DNA from: Candidatus Segatella papionis | Lineage (GTDB): Bacteria; Bacteroidota; Bacteroidia; Bacteroidales; Bacteroidaceae | NCBI GenBank assembly: GCA_002297965.1 | Contig: DBLF01000035.1 | Location: forward strand, 1 to 10,670 | Direction: 5' to 3' | DNA length: 10,670 nt | Shown here: positions 1 to 8,400 of the stretch, piece after piece | Layout of the letters: each line of letters opens with the position of its first letter | Position numbering within the stretch: position 1 is the stretch's first letter | The notes under the pieces: model-generated | What the model was told of the DNA's origin: nothing | Database searches by the model: none | What the model saw: the letters and a program-made list of their open reading frames with translations, nothing else | Made by a program: the position numbers and the translations under genes

Positions 1-60
1 GAGAAGGGCGGATTCCATGATGTCTATGTCGTGGAGATTACAAACGCTTACAAGAAATAG
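1..60 (+). CDS. C-terminal fragment of an unidentified plus-strand gene
   Basis: Frame 1 is open from the window edge to a TAG at 58-60 and reads EKGGFHDVYVVEITNAYKK. The codons (GGC, TTC, GTC, ATT, AAC, AAG) look like normal coding use for this genome, and the peptide has an alternating hydrophobic pattern (DVYVVEI) typical of a terminal beta strand. A second plus-strand frame is also open here and runs on through the repeats, but its product looks non-protein-like, so frame 1 is preferred. The gene converges on the GH97 gene and appears to share a terminator with it. Nineteen residues are too few to name a family. Confidence 0.5.
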   Translation, partial: EKGGFHDVYVVEITNAYKK

Positions 61-133
61 TGCTAGATACTTCTATCAATTAGCTAGGTACTTCTATCCT
101 CTAGCTAGGTACTTCTATCAACTAGCTAGGTAC
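60..133. repeat. 21-bp tandem repeat, about 3.5 units
   Basis: Units begin at 60, 81, 102 and 123 and follow the pattern TAGCTAGGTACTTCTATCNNN. The second and third units differ only in their last three bases. The first starts GTGCTAGATAC, and the fourth keeps only the first 11 bases (TAGCTAGGTAC) before diverging. Each unit is rich in CTAG and contains the palindrome TAGCTA. The repeat starts at the stop codon of the upstream gene fragment and ends just before the shared terminator. Because 21 is a multiple of three, one plus-strand frame stays open through it and encodes the heptad LARYFYQ/P; the other five frames hit stop codons. Function is unknown. Confidence 0.85.
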
Positions 134-144
134 GATTAATAATT

Positions 145-186
145 AAAAGGGAACACGCCATCATATCTTTGGCTTGTTCCCCTTTT
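145..186. terminator. Bidirectional intrinsic terminator between convergent genes
   Basis: The left arm AAAAGGGAACACGCC (145-159) pairs with GGCTTGTTCCCCTTTT (171-186) around an 11-base loop, with one bulged base and one mismatch. On the plus strand the stem runs into a T-run (182-187). On the minus strand it runs into TTTTAATT. It can therefore end both the plus-strand gene stopping at 60 and the GH97 gene stopping at 197. Confidence 0.8.
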
Positions 187-196
187 TCGTTTTTAA

Positions 197-2167
197 TTAC
201 TTTCGACTAATGATACAAACATAGCCTCCAGCATTAGCTAACTTGACGTTCAAAGATTTGGTGGAAGCAATCTTTGTCTTATTATGTTCGCAATCAGTTG
301 CTATAGAATTGGCTTTTTTGCCATCTTTCCAATACTCTAGTTCATAGTTTCCTTTTGGTAAGAAGCTCAAGTCGAGTTGGATGGTGCGCTGTTTGCTGTT
401 GTTGATGATACCTATGTACCACTGCTCGCCCGTCTTTTTGGCTAAAGCTACGTAAGTGTCGGGTGTTCCTCCTAAGAATTTAATGTCATCCCAAGTAGTT
501 GGAACTTTTTGCACAAAGTCTTCGCCCACTTGTCCATATACGTGGTCAGGATGTTCGCAGAAACACATGAATGGGCTTTCATATACTACGAATTTGGCAA
601 GTTCTGCGGCACGAGTATTTGAAACGAGTGTTGGCGATTGATTTTTGAATTGCTTCTGGGTAACATTGAGGAAACCACCAGGAGTATAGTCCATCTGCCC
701 TGCTAACAAGCGAGTGTAAGCCAGCGTCACGTTGTGCTCTGGAGTCATCTTGTCTGACCACTTGTAGTTTTCTTCTCCCATCACGCCTTCTCTGGTTAGC
801 ATGTGTGGATAGGTACGTTCTATGCCGTCGGGTTTGTAGGCTCCGTGTAGGTCAAGCATCAGCTCATTGTCTGCAGTTGCCTTGATGATGCGACGATACC
901 AGTTTACCATGTCTTGGTCATCTCGATCCATAAAGTCTATTTTCACTCCTTTAATGCCCCATTTGTGATAGAGTGGGAATGCTTGTTTGTATTGGTCGTT
1001 GTTGTTGGCATCTTCACATCTTAGCCATAACCAAATATCCACATTCTTAGATTTTGCGTACTGGATGATTTCTGGCATATTGAGCTGAGGAGCCACCTTG
1101 GTGATGTCGGCTTTTGGATTATTGAATTCTCCATACCAAGTCCAGTCTATCAGCATGTATGGCCATTTCTCTTTGGCAGCAAGGTCAATGTATTGCTTGA
1201 TGACGCTTTGCTCCATCTTTACTTCGCCGCTCCACCAATGATCCCAAGCCGACATTCCTGGCTTTATCCATTCTGTGTTTTTTAAGGCACAGTCTGGGTT
1301 GAGTGAACGAATAATTTCGCTCTCTATAAATTTGCCGGGATTGTGCCCAATCATGATGACACGCCATGAAGAGTTCGTTGCCTCGTCAAATCTAGCTTTC
1401 ACACCGTTCTCGTCTTCTCCCCAAATTGGGGTTAGCTTGGTGTCTAACATTTGGTAGCCTCCCTTTGCTTCCTGGCTTCTACCTAAATAGAAGGCTGGAT
1501 AATTGTCTAGGTTGGCCTCGGTAATAGCCATCCAGTTGCTCTCATCTACTTTGATCAAGCCTGGTAAACCAGCATGGATGTCTGTCTTTATGTTCTTGAC
1601 GGGAGTTTTTTCAAAAACTCCTTCTTGTGATGACTTATAGCTTTTGCCATGATTCTCATAAGCGAAATCAGGTATCCAAAGAATAGACCCCTCTGGAACA
1701 GAATATCCAGTAAGTTCTTTGGTGATGTGTCGATTTCCCAATCTTGAGTTTCCATAAAGCGTGTAGCGGAAGGCTACGCCATCGTTCATCACTCGGAAAG
1801 CAACATCCATACGGCGATATGGGTCACCTTTTTCTTTTAGGTTCAATGTGAGCTCCTGGTAAGGAACTCGACATTCGGTATGTTTGTTGCGAACTACAGG
1901 GGTCCAGGCCTCTATTCCGTTTTTTACCTTAGCATCATTCTCTATGCTAAAATTGCCTTTCATCTCTTTTTCGTCTTTCAACTGAAATCCCATAGGAGAT
2001 GGGGCGATAAGCGTTTTTCCATCCAGCTGAACGGAATAGGTCAGCTGTTCTTGGTTGGAGACTGCCAAAGCTATGTGCCCATCAGGCGAAAGTACCGTGT
2101 ATTCTTGAGCCAGTAATGGTGCATTCAAGAACATGGATGCGAGGATTGAAATAAATATTTTCTTCAT
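197..2167 (-). CDS. GH97 family exo-glycosidase, retaining type (alpha-galactosidase / beta-L-arabinopyranosidase group)
   Basis: A 656-residue secreted glycoside hydrolase. Residues 1-20 are a Sec signal peptide cleaved at LLA|QEY with no lipobox cysteine, so a periplasmic location is inferred. It has the usual three-part GH97 build: N-terminal beta-sandwich (about 23-290), TIM-barrel catalytic domain (about 300-560) and C-terminal beta-sandwich (about 565-655). Hallmarks seen are MSAWDHWWSG (305-314), GVKIDFMDRDDQ (407-418), LHGAYKPDGIERTYP (440-454), TREGVMGEEN (458-467) and LLAGQMDYTPGGF (487-499). GH97 contains inverting alpha-glucosidases (SusB) and retaining alpha-galactosidases. Here Asp411 (KID) sits where retaining members have the nucleophile and SusB-type enzymes have Gly. 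Gly442 in LHGAYKP replaces the catalytic Glu of the SusB-type HEPIKP. Glu466 is the likely acid/base. The retaining mechanism is therefore well supported; whether it prefers alpha-D-Gal or beta-L-Arap is open. It is the last gene of the locus, behind a strong terminator, with no promoter of its own visible. Confidence 0.93.
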   Translation of the reverse strand: MKKIFISILASMFLNAPLLAQEYTVLSPDGHIALAVSNQEQLTYSVQLDGKTLIAPSPMGFQLKDEKEMKGNFSIENDAKVKNGIEAWTPVVRNKHTECRVPYQELTLNLKEKGDPYRRMDVAFRVMNDGVAFRYTLYGNSRLGNRHITKELTGYSVPEGSILWIPDFAYENHGKSYKSSQEGVFEKTPVKNIKTDIHAGLPGLIKVDESNWMAITEANLDNYPAFYLGRSQEAKGGYQMLDTKLTPIWGEDENGVKARFDEATNSSWRVIMIGHNPGKFIESEIIRSLNPDCALKNTEWIKPGMSAWDHWWSGEVKMEQSVIKQYIDLAAKEKWPYMLIDWTWYGEFNNPKADITKVAPQLNMPEIIQYAKSKNVDIWLWLRCEDANNNDQYKQAFPLYHKWGIKGVKIDFMDRDDQDMVNWYRRIIKATADNELMLDLHGAYKPDGIERTYPHMLTREGVMGEENYKWSDKMTPEHNVTLAYTRLLAGQMDYTPGGFLNVTQKQFKNQSPTLVSNTRAAELAKFVVYESPFMCFCEHPDHVYGQVGEDFVQKVPTTWDDIKFLGGTPDTYVALAKKTGEQWYIGIINNSKQRTIQLDLSFLPKGNYELEYWKDGKKANSIATDCEHNKTKIASTKSLNVKLANAGGYVCIISRK

Positions 2168-2193
2168 ACCATTTTTTGTTTAGAACTTCTTTT

Positions 2194-2240
2194 AAAAAAA
2201 CGTGCTTGAGCAACAAATTATTGTTCAAGCACGTCTTTTT
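2194..2240 (-). terminator. Strong intrinsic terminator inside the locus, between GH27 and GH97
   Basis: CGTGCTTGAGCAA (2201-2213) and TTGTTCAAGCACG (2221-2233) form a 13-bp stem with a single mismatch and a 7-base loop. On the minus strand the stem is followed directly by seven T residues (2200-2194), the classic intrinsic-terminator form for transcripts arriving from GH27. On the plus strand it is followed by TCTTTTT (2234-2240). It starts about 45 bases after the GH27 stop codon. Only 33 bases separate it from the GH97 start, and I see no TAnnTTTG element there, so GH97 expression probably relies on read-through. Confidence 0.8.
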
Positions 2241-2277
2241 CTGAAGTATAATAGAATGATTTTTGAAACTTTCTGTA

Positions 2278-3624
2278 TCAATCTAATTTGTATAATGTAC
2301 AAGCATGAGGATTGAGGTTAGCTTTTACTTTGCCTTTTACCTTCCCTACTTGCTTATTGTCCCAAAGTAGGGTAGCTTTCTTAGCTCCTTTAATACCTAA
2401 AGAATTTAATGGTACTTCTATTTGCTGTTTTTGGTCGGCGAGATTGAACAGGGCCAAATATGTAGCGCCATTCTTTGCGTCTTTTGATGTTATGGCTAGT
2501 TTCTTGCCATCATTGAACAATTCCCGAACATGGGTTCCGTCTTTATGCATTTTCAAAACACCTTTGTTGGTGAGCAATGACAATGTAAAGGGATCGATGG
2601 TAGGCAAATCGCCGCCAAACATCAGCGGTGAGCGGAAGATGCAGAAGAATGTCATGAGCGAGTATTGCTCGTCTTTTGTAAGTCGAGTCATTCTGTCTTC
2701 TCCTCTTTCTCCACGGATGGCAATGTGTCCGAGCGGAATCATGTCGCAGTCGGGCCATGTGCCTTCTCCGATGTAAGGATACCAGTCGTGTGCAACCTTT
2801 ACGAGATGGGTAAAGTCTGCCCAAACATCCCAAACATCATTTACCATTCTCCACATATTGGCGTGGCTATCCACGTGTTTGGCAGCAGCGACTGGGGTCT
2901 CGCCAGGAGAGGTACTGAGCACGATAGGTCTGCCAGTTCTGTCTATGGCCTTTCGAATCATGTCGATTTCTGGCTGATGATAGTCTGGCGCAGACAGGTC
3001 GTCTATCTTGATGAAATCCACGCCCCATTCAGCATACATATCGAAGATGGAGTTATAGTATTCTTGCGCTCCAGGCTTGGATGCATCTACTGTATAATTG
3101 TCTTTTAGCCATTTGCATCTGCCTTCTTCACTATAGATTTGGTCGGCGGTAATGCCGTTGGTTCCTTTGACAGGCAGGTGGCGCATGACGGCAACCTTTG
3201 GGATTCCACGCATAATGTGGATTCCAAATTTCAAGCCTTTGCTATGTACATAGTCGGCTAGAGCCTTGAAGCCCTTGCCGTTGACTGATGACGGGAAACG
3301 ATTTTCTGCTGGTTGGTATCTACCATAATTGTCGATGACATATACGGGGTTGCTCTCGTTGTAACCTCCAGCCTTGTCGTTGGCAATGAACCAACGAATA
3401 TCTACGACCACATATTCCCATCCATACTGCTTCAAGTTTTTTGCCATGAAGTCGGCGTTGGCTTTGGTCTCTTTCTCTGTGACGGTAGGTCCATAGCAGT
3501 CCCAACTGTTCCACCCCATAGGTGGGGTCTGTGTCCACTCTCGGAAGTTTTGCTTCTCTTGGGCACAGACGTTATTAACTAAAACCATGAACAAACCTAG
3601 TACGCTTATGATGATTTTCTTCAT
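2278..3624 (-). CDS. GH27 family exo-glycosidase, probable beta-L-arabinopyranosidase
   Basis: A 448-residue clan GH-D enzyme. Residues 1-21 are a signal peptide cleaved after VCA|QEK. The Cys at 20 is not in a lipobox, so it is probably a soluble periplasmic protein. The TIM barrel (about 33-350) opens with TPPMGWNSWDCYG (33-45) and is followed by a C-terminal beta-sandwich (about 360-448). Aligned by eye to human alpha-galactosidase A, Asp208 in FIKIDD is the nucleophile, Asp263 in WRMVNDVWD is the acid/base (same R-x3-D spacing), and Asp294-Met295 in PDCDM match the DM pair lining the sugar site. Three sugar-contact positions differ: VVDIRW (73-78) has Ile76 for the second Asp of IDDCW, His136 in GIHIMRG replaces Tyr, and SPGETP replaces the CEW loop. 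From memory, Ile at this Asp position marks the GH27 beta-L-arabinopyranosidase Abp of Geobacillus. Automated pipelines would probably call it alpha-galactosidase. It follows susD by 11 bp and is surely co-transcribed with it. Confidence 0.93.
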   Translation of the reverse strand: MKKIIISVLGLFMVLVNNVCAQEKQNFREWTQTPPMGWNSWDCYGPTVTEKETKANADFMAKNLKQYGWEYVVVDIRWFIANDKAGGYNESNPVYVIDNYGRYQPAENRFPSSVNGKGFKALADYVHSKGLKFGIHIMRGIPKVAVMRHLPVKGTNGITADQIYSEEGRCKWLKDNYTVDASKPGAQEYYNSIFDMYAEWGVDFIKIDDLSAPDYHQPEIDMIRKAIDRTGRPIVLSTSPGETPVAAAKHVDSHANMWRMVNDVWDVWADFTHLVKVAHDWYPYIGEGTWPDCDMIPLGHIAIRGERGEDRMTRLTKDEQYSLMTFFCIFRSPLMFGGDLPTIDPFTLSLLTNKGVLKMHKDGTHVRELFNDGKKLAITSKDAKNGATYLALFNLADQKQQIEVPLNSLGIKGAKKATLLWDNKQVGKVKGKVKANLNPHACTLYKLD

Positions 3625-3635
3625 AATGGTTCTTT

Positions 3636-5396
3636 TTATTTACTATATCCTGGGTTTTGAACGAAATTAGGATTCTTGTCCATTTCTGCCTTAGTGATAG
3701 GCAACCAGTACATCTTGTCGTCCCATTTGCGGTCGCCGCCCACATCGCTTCTCAATTTATCTACTTCGTATGTTTTCTTTCCGTCAGGATATTTCTTAAT
3801 AGTGATGGCGTGTACGGTGGTGCCGAAATACTTAGGTGCGTCTTTCCAGCGGCGTACGTCGAAGTAGCGCTGCTCTTCGAAGGCGAACTCGATGCGGCGC
3901 TCATGCTTGATAGCTTCCAGCAAGTCTGCCCCAGAGGCAGTGATGGCTGGCATTCCGGCACGTTCTCTTATTGGCTTTAATGCCTCTCTTGCACCATTCT
4001 CGTCGCCGATGTTGTAAAGTGCCTCGGCTTTGTTAAGATACAATTCTGCTAATCGGAGATGGATCCAATTACGAGCACAGAAGTTCCAGGAGTTCAACAC
4101 GTAGCTTTCGTCCATGAATTTCTTCATGTTGTAGCCTGTAGGAGAAGCATTCCAGCTGTCGTTGCCATATTTGGTGTCTTTACCACCGCCAGTGATGTTG
4201 CCATTGTTATCAACGTCGAAATAAGTTTCAACATTTCTTGTCATCCACTTAGCTCCATCGTAAAGGATGGAAGCATAGAATCTTGGATCGCGGTTAGCGT
4301 AAGGATTGGCCTTTTCCTCAGGGTTACTCCAGTCGAATTTGCTAGCTACGCCATCTTTCACGACCTCGTAGGCATCTACAAGTTCTTGCAGAGGGCAGTT
4401 GCCTCCCCAGCCTCCATATCCGTTAGGATTGTTATATTGATCGCAGCTAGAGATGCTTTCGCCGTCAGCACTGCTGGTGCCCATACGTGCAAACAAAGTT
4501 TCTTTGTTGGCAGAGGTGTTGTCCATGAATATCATTTGATAGTTCTTGGCCGGGTCTGCGTTTAGGTTGTAGAGCTGATAGCCAGCGTTGAGAGCCGCAT
4601 CGAGAGCCGCCGTAGCTGCATCGGCAGCCTTTTGCCATCTGTCTGCTTCAGGAGTAGTGTATCCTACCTCTGGAATCTTTACATCTTCATTCATAAGAGG
4701 ACTTGCAGCGTAAAGCAATATTCTGGACTTGAGAGCCAGTGCTGCAACACTGGTGGCTCTTCCATAATCATCGCCACTCCAAGTGGCAGGTAGTTCTTGT
4801 GCTGCTTGGTCAAGTTCTTTTACCAAGAAATCGATACACTCTTTATAAGTGTTGCGCTTCTGGTCCACAATTTCTGCTCTGTCGTTGATGGTGAAACTCT
4901 TGGTGATGATAGGCACAGCTCCCCATCTGGCAATAAGATCCCAATATTCAAAGGCACGGATGAAACGTACTTGTCCCATCAACTGTGTCTTTGTGCTCTC
5001 ATCTGCAAAGCTGACGTTGTCAACATGCTCGAAGAAGATATTGCAATTGGAGATGTTAGTCCACTTGGTGCTCCAAGAGCGATTGTCCCATCCCCACCAG
5101 GCACCATTCATACGGCCTAAGTCGGTAGGACTTACGCGAGCGAAATTGTGAGTCTCGCATCCACGTAGCCATGTAAGTTCTGTCTCATCAACGATGGAAC
5201 TTTGCATAGATTCTGCTCCATTAGCTCCTACTTGATTATATCTGGAGTTGACAAACGATTTTAGAAGTGCTGGGTCAGACCAAAGGTCATTGTCAGAAAT
5301 TTCAGTCAAAGGCTTCTTGTCCAGAATGTCGGCACATGATGTCAACATAGCTGTTGTTATGAATCCTATGGCAAAGTATTTGATATATAATTTCAT
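3636..5396 (-). CDS. SusD/RagB-family surface glycan-binding lipoprotein
   Basis: A 586-residue lipoprotein that sits on the outer face of the outer membrane, forms the lid of the partner SusC transporter and captures the glycan. The signal peptide ends in the lipobox LTSC, so Cys21 is lipidated. The mature start CADILDKKPLTEIS is typical of SusD proteins. Family hallmarks are the early helical/TPR region (QVRFIRAFEYWDLIARWGAVPI, about 142-163, and RATSVAALALKSRILLYAASP, 213-233), RDPRFYASI (369-377), RLAELYLNKAEALYNIGDENGA (448-469), HERRIEFAFEEQRYFDVRRW (498-517) and the C-terminal YWLPITKAEMDKNP-type end (563-576). Aromatic-rich stretches at 100-113 and 426-444 may contribute to sugar binding, but the ligand cannot be read from sequence. 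The gene lies 11 bp after susC and 11 bp before GH27. Confidence 0.95.
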   Translation of the reverse strand: MKLYIKYFAIGFITTAMLTSCADILDKKPLTEISDNDLWSDPALLKSFVNSRYNQVGANGAESMQSSIVDETELTWLRGCETHNFARVSPTDLGRMNGAWWGWDNRSWSTKWTNISNCNIFFEHVDNVSFADESTKTQLMGQVRFIRAFEYWDLIARWGAVPIITKSFTINDRAEIVDQKRNTYKECIDFLVKELDQAAQELPATWSGDDYGRATSVAALALKSRILLYAASPLMNEDVKIPEVGYTTPEADRWQKAADAATAALDAALNAGYQLYNLNADPAKNYQMIFMDNTSANKETLFARMGTSSADGESISSCDQYNNPNGYGGWGGNCPLQELVDAYEVVKDGVASKFDWSNPEEKANPYANRDPRFYASILYDGAKWMTRNVETYFDVDNNGNITGGGKDTKYGNDSWNASPTGYNMKKFMDESYVLNSWNFCARNWIHLRLAELYLNKAEALYNIGDENGAREALKPIRERAGMPAITASGADLLEAIKHERRIEFAFEEQRYFDVRRWKDAPKYFGTTVHAITIKKYPDGKKTYEVDKLRSDVGGDRKWDDKMYWLPITKAEMDKNPNFVQNPGYSK

Positions 5397-5407
5397 AATG
5401 ATTCTAA

Positions 5408-8400
5408 TTAGAAGGTGATGTTAATTCCGAAATTGTAAACTTTTGACTGTGGAGTGTTCCATGCAGCCCATCCTTGGCTGTTCTCCTGGGTCTCTGGGTC
5501 GATGTTCTTGATGCCCGTAAAGGTGAGGAGATTGTAGCCTGTCAGGCATAAACGAACTCCAGAGATAGGTGTGCCCTTGAACCAACTCTTCGGGCAGTTG
5601 TAAGCTAACTCTATGCTCTTCAAGCGCAGATAGGAGGCATTGTTGAGCCAGAAAGAGTTGCGGTAGTTTCCACCACCGGTTACAGTAGCATCACGGTTGT
5701 AGGTACGTGGATATTTGGCGTTAGGGTTGTCTTCTGTCCAACGATTGTCGTAGAAATCTTTGGTGAAGTTACCGATGATACCTGCTTCCATAAAGGTGTA
5801 TTGCCATACACGGGCAGCACCTTGCCACAACATGCTCAAGCTCCAGTTCTTGTAGTTGGCGCCGAGGTTGATACCATACATGATTTCTGGTACTGCTGGC
5901 TTGTCCATTCTTACCTTATCGTCTCCATCTATCTTTCCATCATCATTGACATCTCTAAACTTAACATCGCCAACACGTGCGTCTGAAAGATGAGGATAGT
6001 TGTCTAGTTCTTCTTGTGTACGGAAGATACCGATAGATTCATACATCAGGTAGTTGCTGCCTTGCGTACCGATGGTCTTGCCTGTACGACGCTGCCAAGC
6101 CAAAGTCTCTTCAGGCTCGTCAATATAGTCGATGGTGCCATGGCTGTAACTGAAGTTACCGCTCAGGTGAATGCCCCAATCTTTATTGAGTTGGCGGTTG
6201 TAGCCGAGTGTGAACTCCGTACCGATGCTCTTACACTTACCGATGTTTTCATCAGGAAGCAGAAGGCCTGCATATTCAGGAATGGCTGCATTGCGAGCTG
6301 TCAGAATATTGCTTCGCTTGGTTACGAAGAAGTCGCCCTCAAAGTTGAAATAGTTGAGGAATTGGGACTCAATACCTACATTCCAAGTGTCAGCAACTTC
6401 CCAAGTGATGTTAGGATTGGCGGTTCGGTTGAGTTTCAAACCTGTGTTGATCTTTCCTCCGCCAGCTCCAAAGATTCCTGGATTGCTAAATGTATAGGCT
6501 GTGATATACTGGAAAGCGGAAACCTTGTCATTACCCATCTGTCCCCATGAAGCACGTAATTTGAGGTAATCCATCCATTTTACGTGATCTTTCCAGAATT
6601 TTTCTTCAGAGATTCTCCATCCCATGGAAACACCAGGGAAGAAACCGAAACGATTTCCCTTAGGGAAGTTCTCGGAACCATCATAACGCCAGTTAAACTG
6701 GAATAGGTATTTGCCAGCGTAATCGTAATCTACACGACCAAAATAGTTGAGACGAGCGGTTTCAGAGGCTGTACCATCATTGGTAGCGGTATTGGAATCA
6801 CCAGCAAAGAGCTCGTCTATAGAGGTCGATACGAAGTCCTGGCGACGACCATAGAGGTAGTCGTAGCGACTCTTGTATTGCTCCCAAGCTACGAAGGCAT
6901 TCAAGTTGTGTACCTTGTTGAACGTATGTTTGTAGTTGATTCGGGCATTCATCGTAATACCCAAAGTCTGGTTCATATTTTCAGACAAGATATTCTGACC
7001 TTGCTGCACAGGAACATAATTGTTGTCCTCGTAGGAGTATAGATAGAACTTCTTTTGGAAATTCTTATAGAATACGTCTGAGCGGTCGATGTAAAATCCT
7101 GCATCCACAGAGAGACCTTTGGTAATCCAAGGCATTTCCCAGTGCAAGGTAAGGTCGGCGTTCAGATATGAACGTCGGTCTCGTTGATAACCCATGGTGT
7201 TGTCCATACCTGTGGCAGGAGAGAAATTGTCTTGCTTTGAAGATACGGTTCCGTAATCGGTACCAGGATACCAAATGTTGGCCATTGGGTTGTATTTGAT
7301 TAAGTAGCGCCAAATATCCTCGGAGCCAGTAACTGGGGAGTTGCGGTCTTCCTGTCTAAATGCCACGTTGACGCTAAACTTCAAAAGGTCGGATGGCGTG
7401 ATGTCGATGTTCGATCTGAAGTTGTATTGGTTGTAATTACTAGCACTGTTCTTGTAGTAATTGTCTTGATACTGATAGCCCAAGGACACATAGTAGGATA
7501 CCATCTTGCCACCACCACTTGCTGATACATTGTGCTGAGTTTGGATGGCTGGCTTCAACATCGTGTCGAAAGCGTCGATATTAGGATAGTTGACAGGGTC
7601 GCTTCCGTCTTTGAACTTTTGAATTTCATCGGCAGAATATTTGCCTGGAGTGATTTCGTTCAGCAATTCTGCATATTGCCAAGAACTACACATTTCGGGT
7701 AATACGGTTGGTGTGCTAACACCCACATTGCCAGTATATTGTACTTTCAAGTCTCCCTTGCTTCCTCGTTTGGTGGTAACCAAAATGACACCATTGGCAG
7801 CACGGGAACCATAGATGGCTGCGGAAGCATCTTTAAGGATGGTGATACTTTCGATGTCATTAGGATCGAGACGACCTAACGAACCGGCACGGTCGGCAAC
7901 TCCATCGACAACAAGCAATGGCGAAGCGTTTCCGATGGTGCTGGCACCGCGAATCAAAAGTCCGGCATCATCGTATCCAGGCTCACCGCTTCGGTTGTAA
8001 GAGATAAGACCAGGGAGGCGACCTGCCAAAGTATTGGTGATGTTTGGGGTAGGAACCGCTGCCAAGTCATCACCTTTGGTAGAAGCCATAGAACCCGTCA
8101 CAGAAACCTTTTTCTGTGTACCGTAACCCACAACGACAATTTCTTCCAATGCTTTGTTGTCTTCTTTCATGATGACGCTGAGGTTGGAGGAGTTGCCTGT
8201 TTTTATGAATTTAGTGTTGTATCCTACGTAAGATACTTCCAGTTCATCGCCAGAGTTGATGTTCAGAGAGAAATTTCCATCCATGTCAGAGATGGTTCCA
8301 TTGCTCTCATGTCCCTTTACGCGAATGGTGGCACCGATGATAGGCTCTCCATTGCCATCCTTTATGACACCTTTCACTTGGCGTTGGCTGTTTGCCTGCT

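Noticed and set aside
17..139. 40-residue frame through the tandem repeat as a real gene
   Set aside because: Its non-repeat part (MMSMSWRLQTLTRNS) looks unlike a protein, and the overlapping frame 1 has better codon use. It is kept only as an observation on the repeat.
2165..2172. Overlapping mini-frame ATG-GTA-TGA just before the GH97 start as a regulatory upstream ORF
   Set aside because: A two-codon frame arising from ATGGTATGA is easily produced by chance, and no leader-peptide logic is visible.
2312..3108. Two plus-strand open frames (154 and 147 codons) opposite GH27
   Set aside because: Both overlap the catalytic and C-terminal domains of an intact GH27 gene and resemble no known protein.
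3565..3567. Cys20 of GH27 as a lipoprotein attachment site
   Set aside because: The preceding residues NNV do not form a lipobox (no small residue before the Cys), whereas VCA|Q is a good ordinary signal-peptidase site.
4059..4565. Plus-strand open frame (168 codons) opposite susD
   Set aside because: It is antisense to the conserved SusD C-terminal half; composition looks like a mirrored frame, and there is no promoter or leader.
6014..6550. Long plus-strand open frame (178 codons) opposite susC
   Set aside because: It lies wholly antisense to a well-supported SusC barrel, has no recognisable family or upstream signals, and follows from the codon pattern of the true gene.
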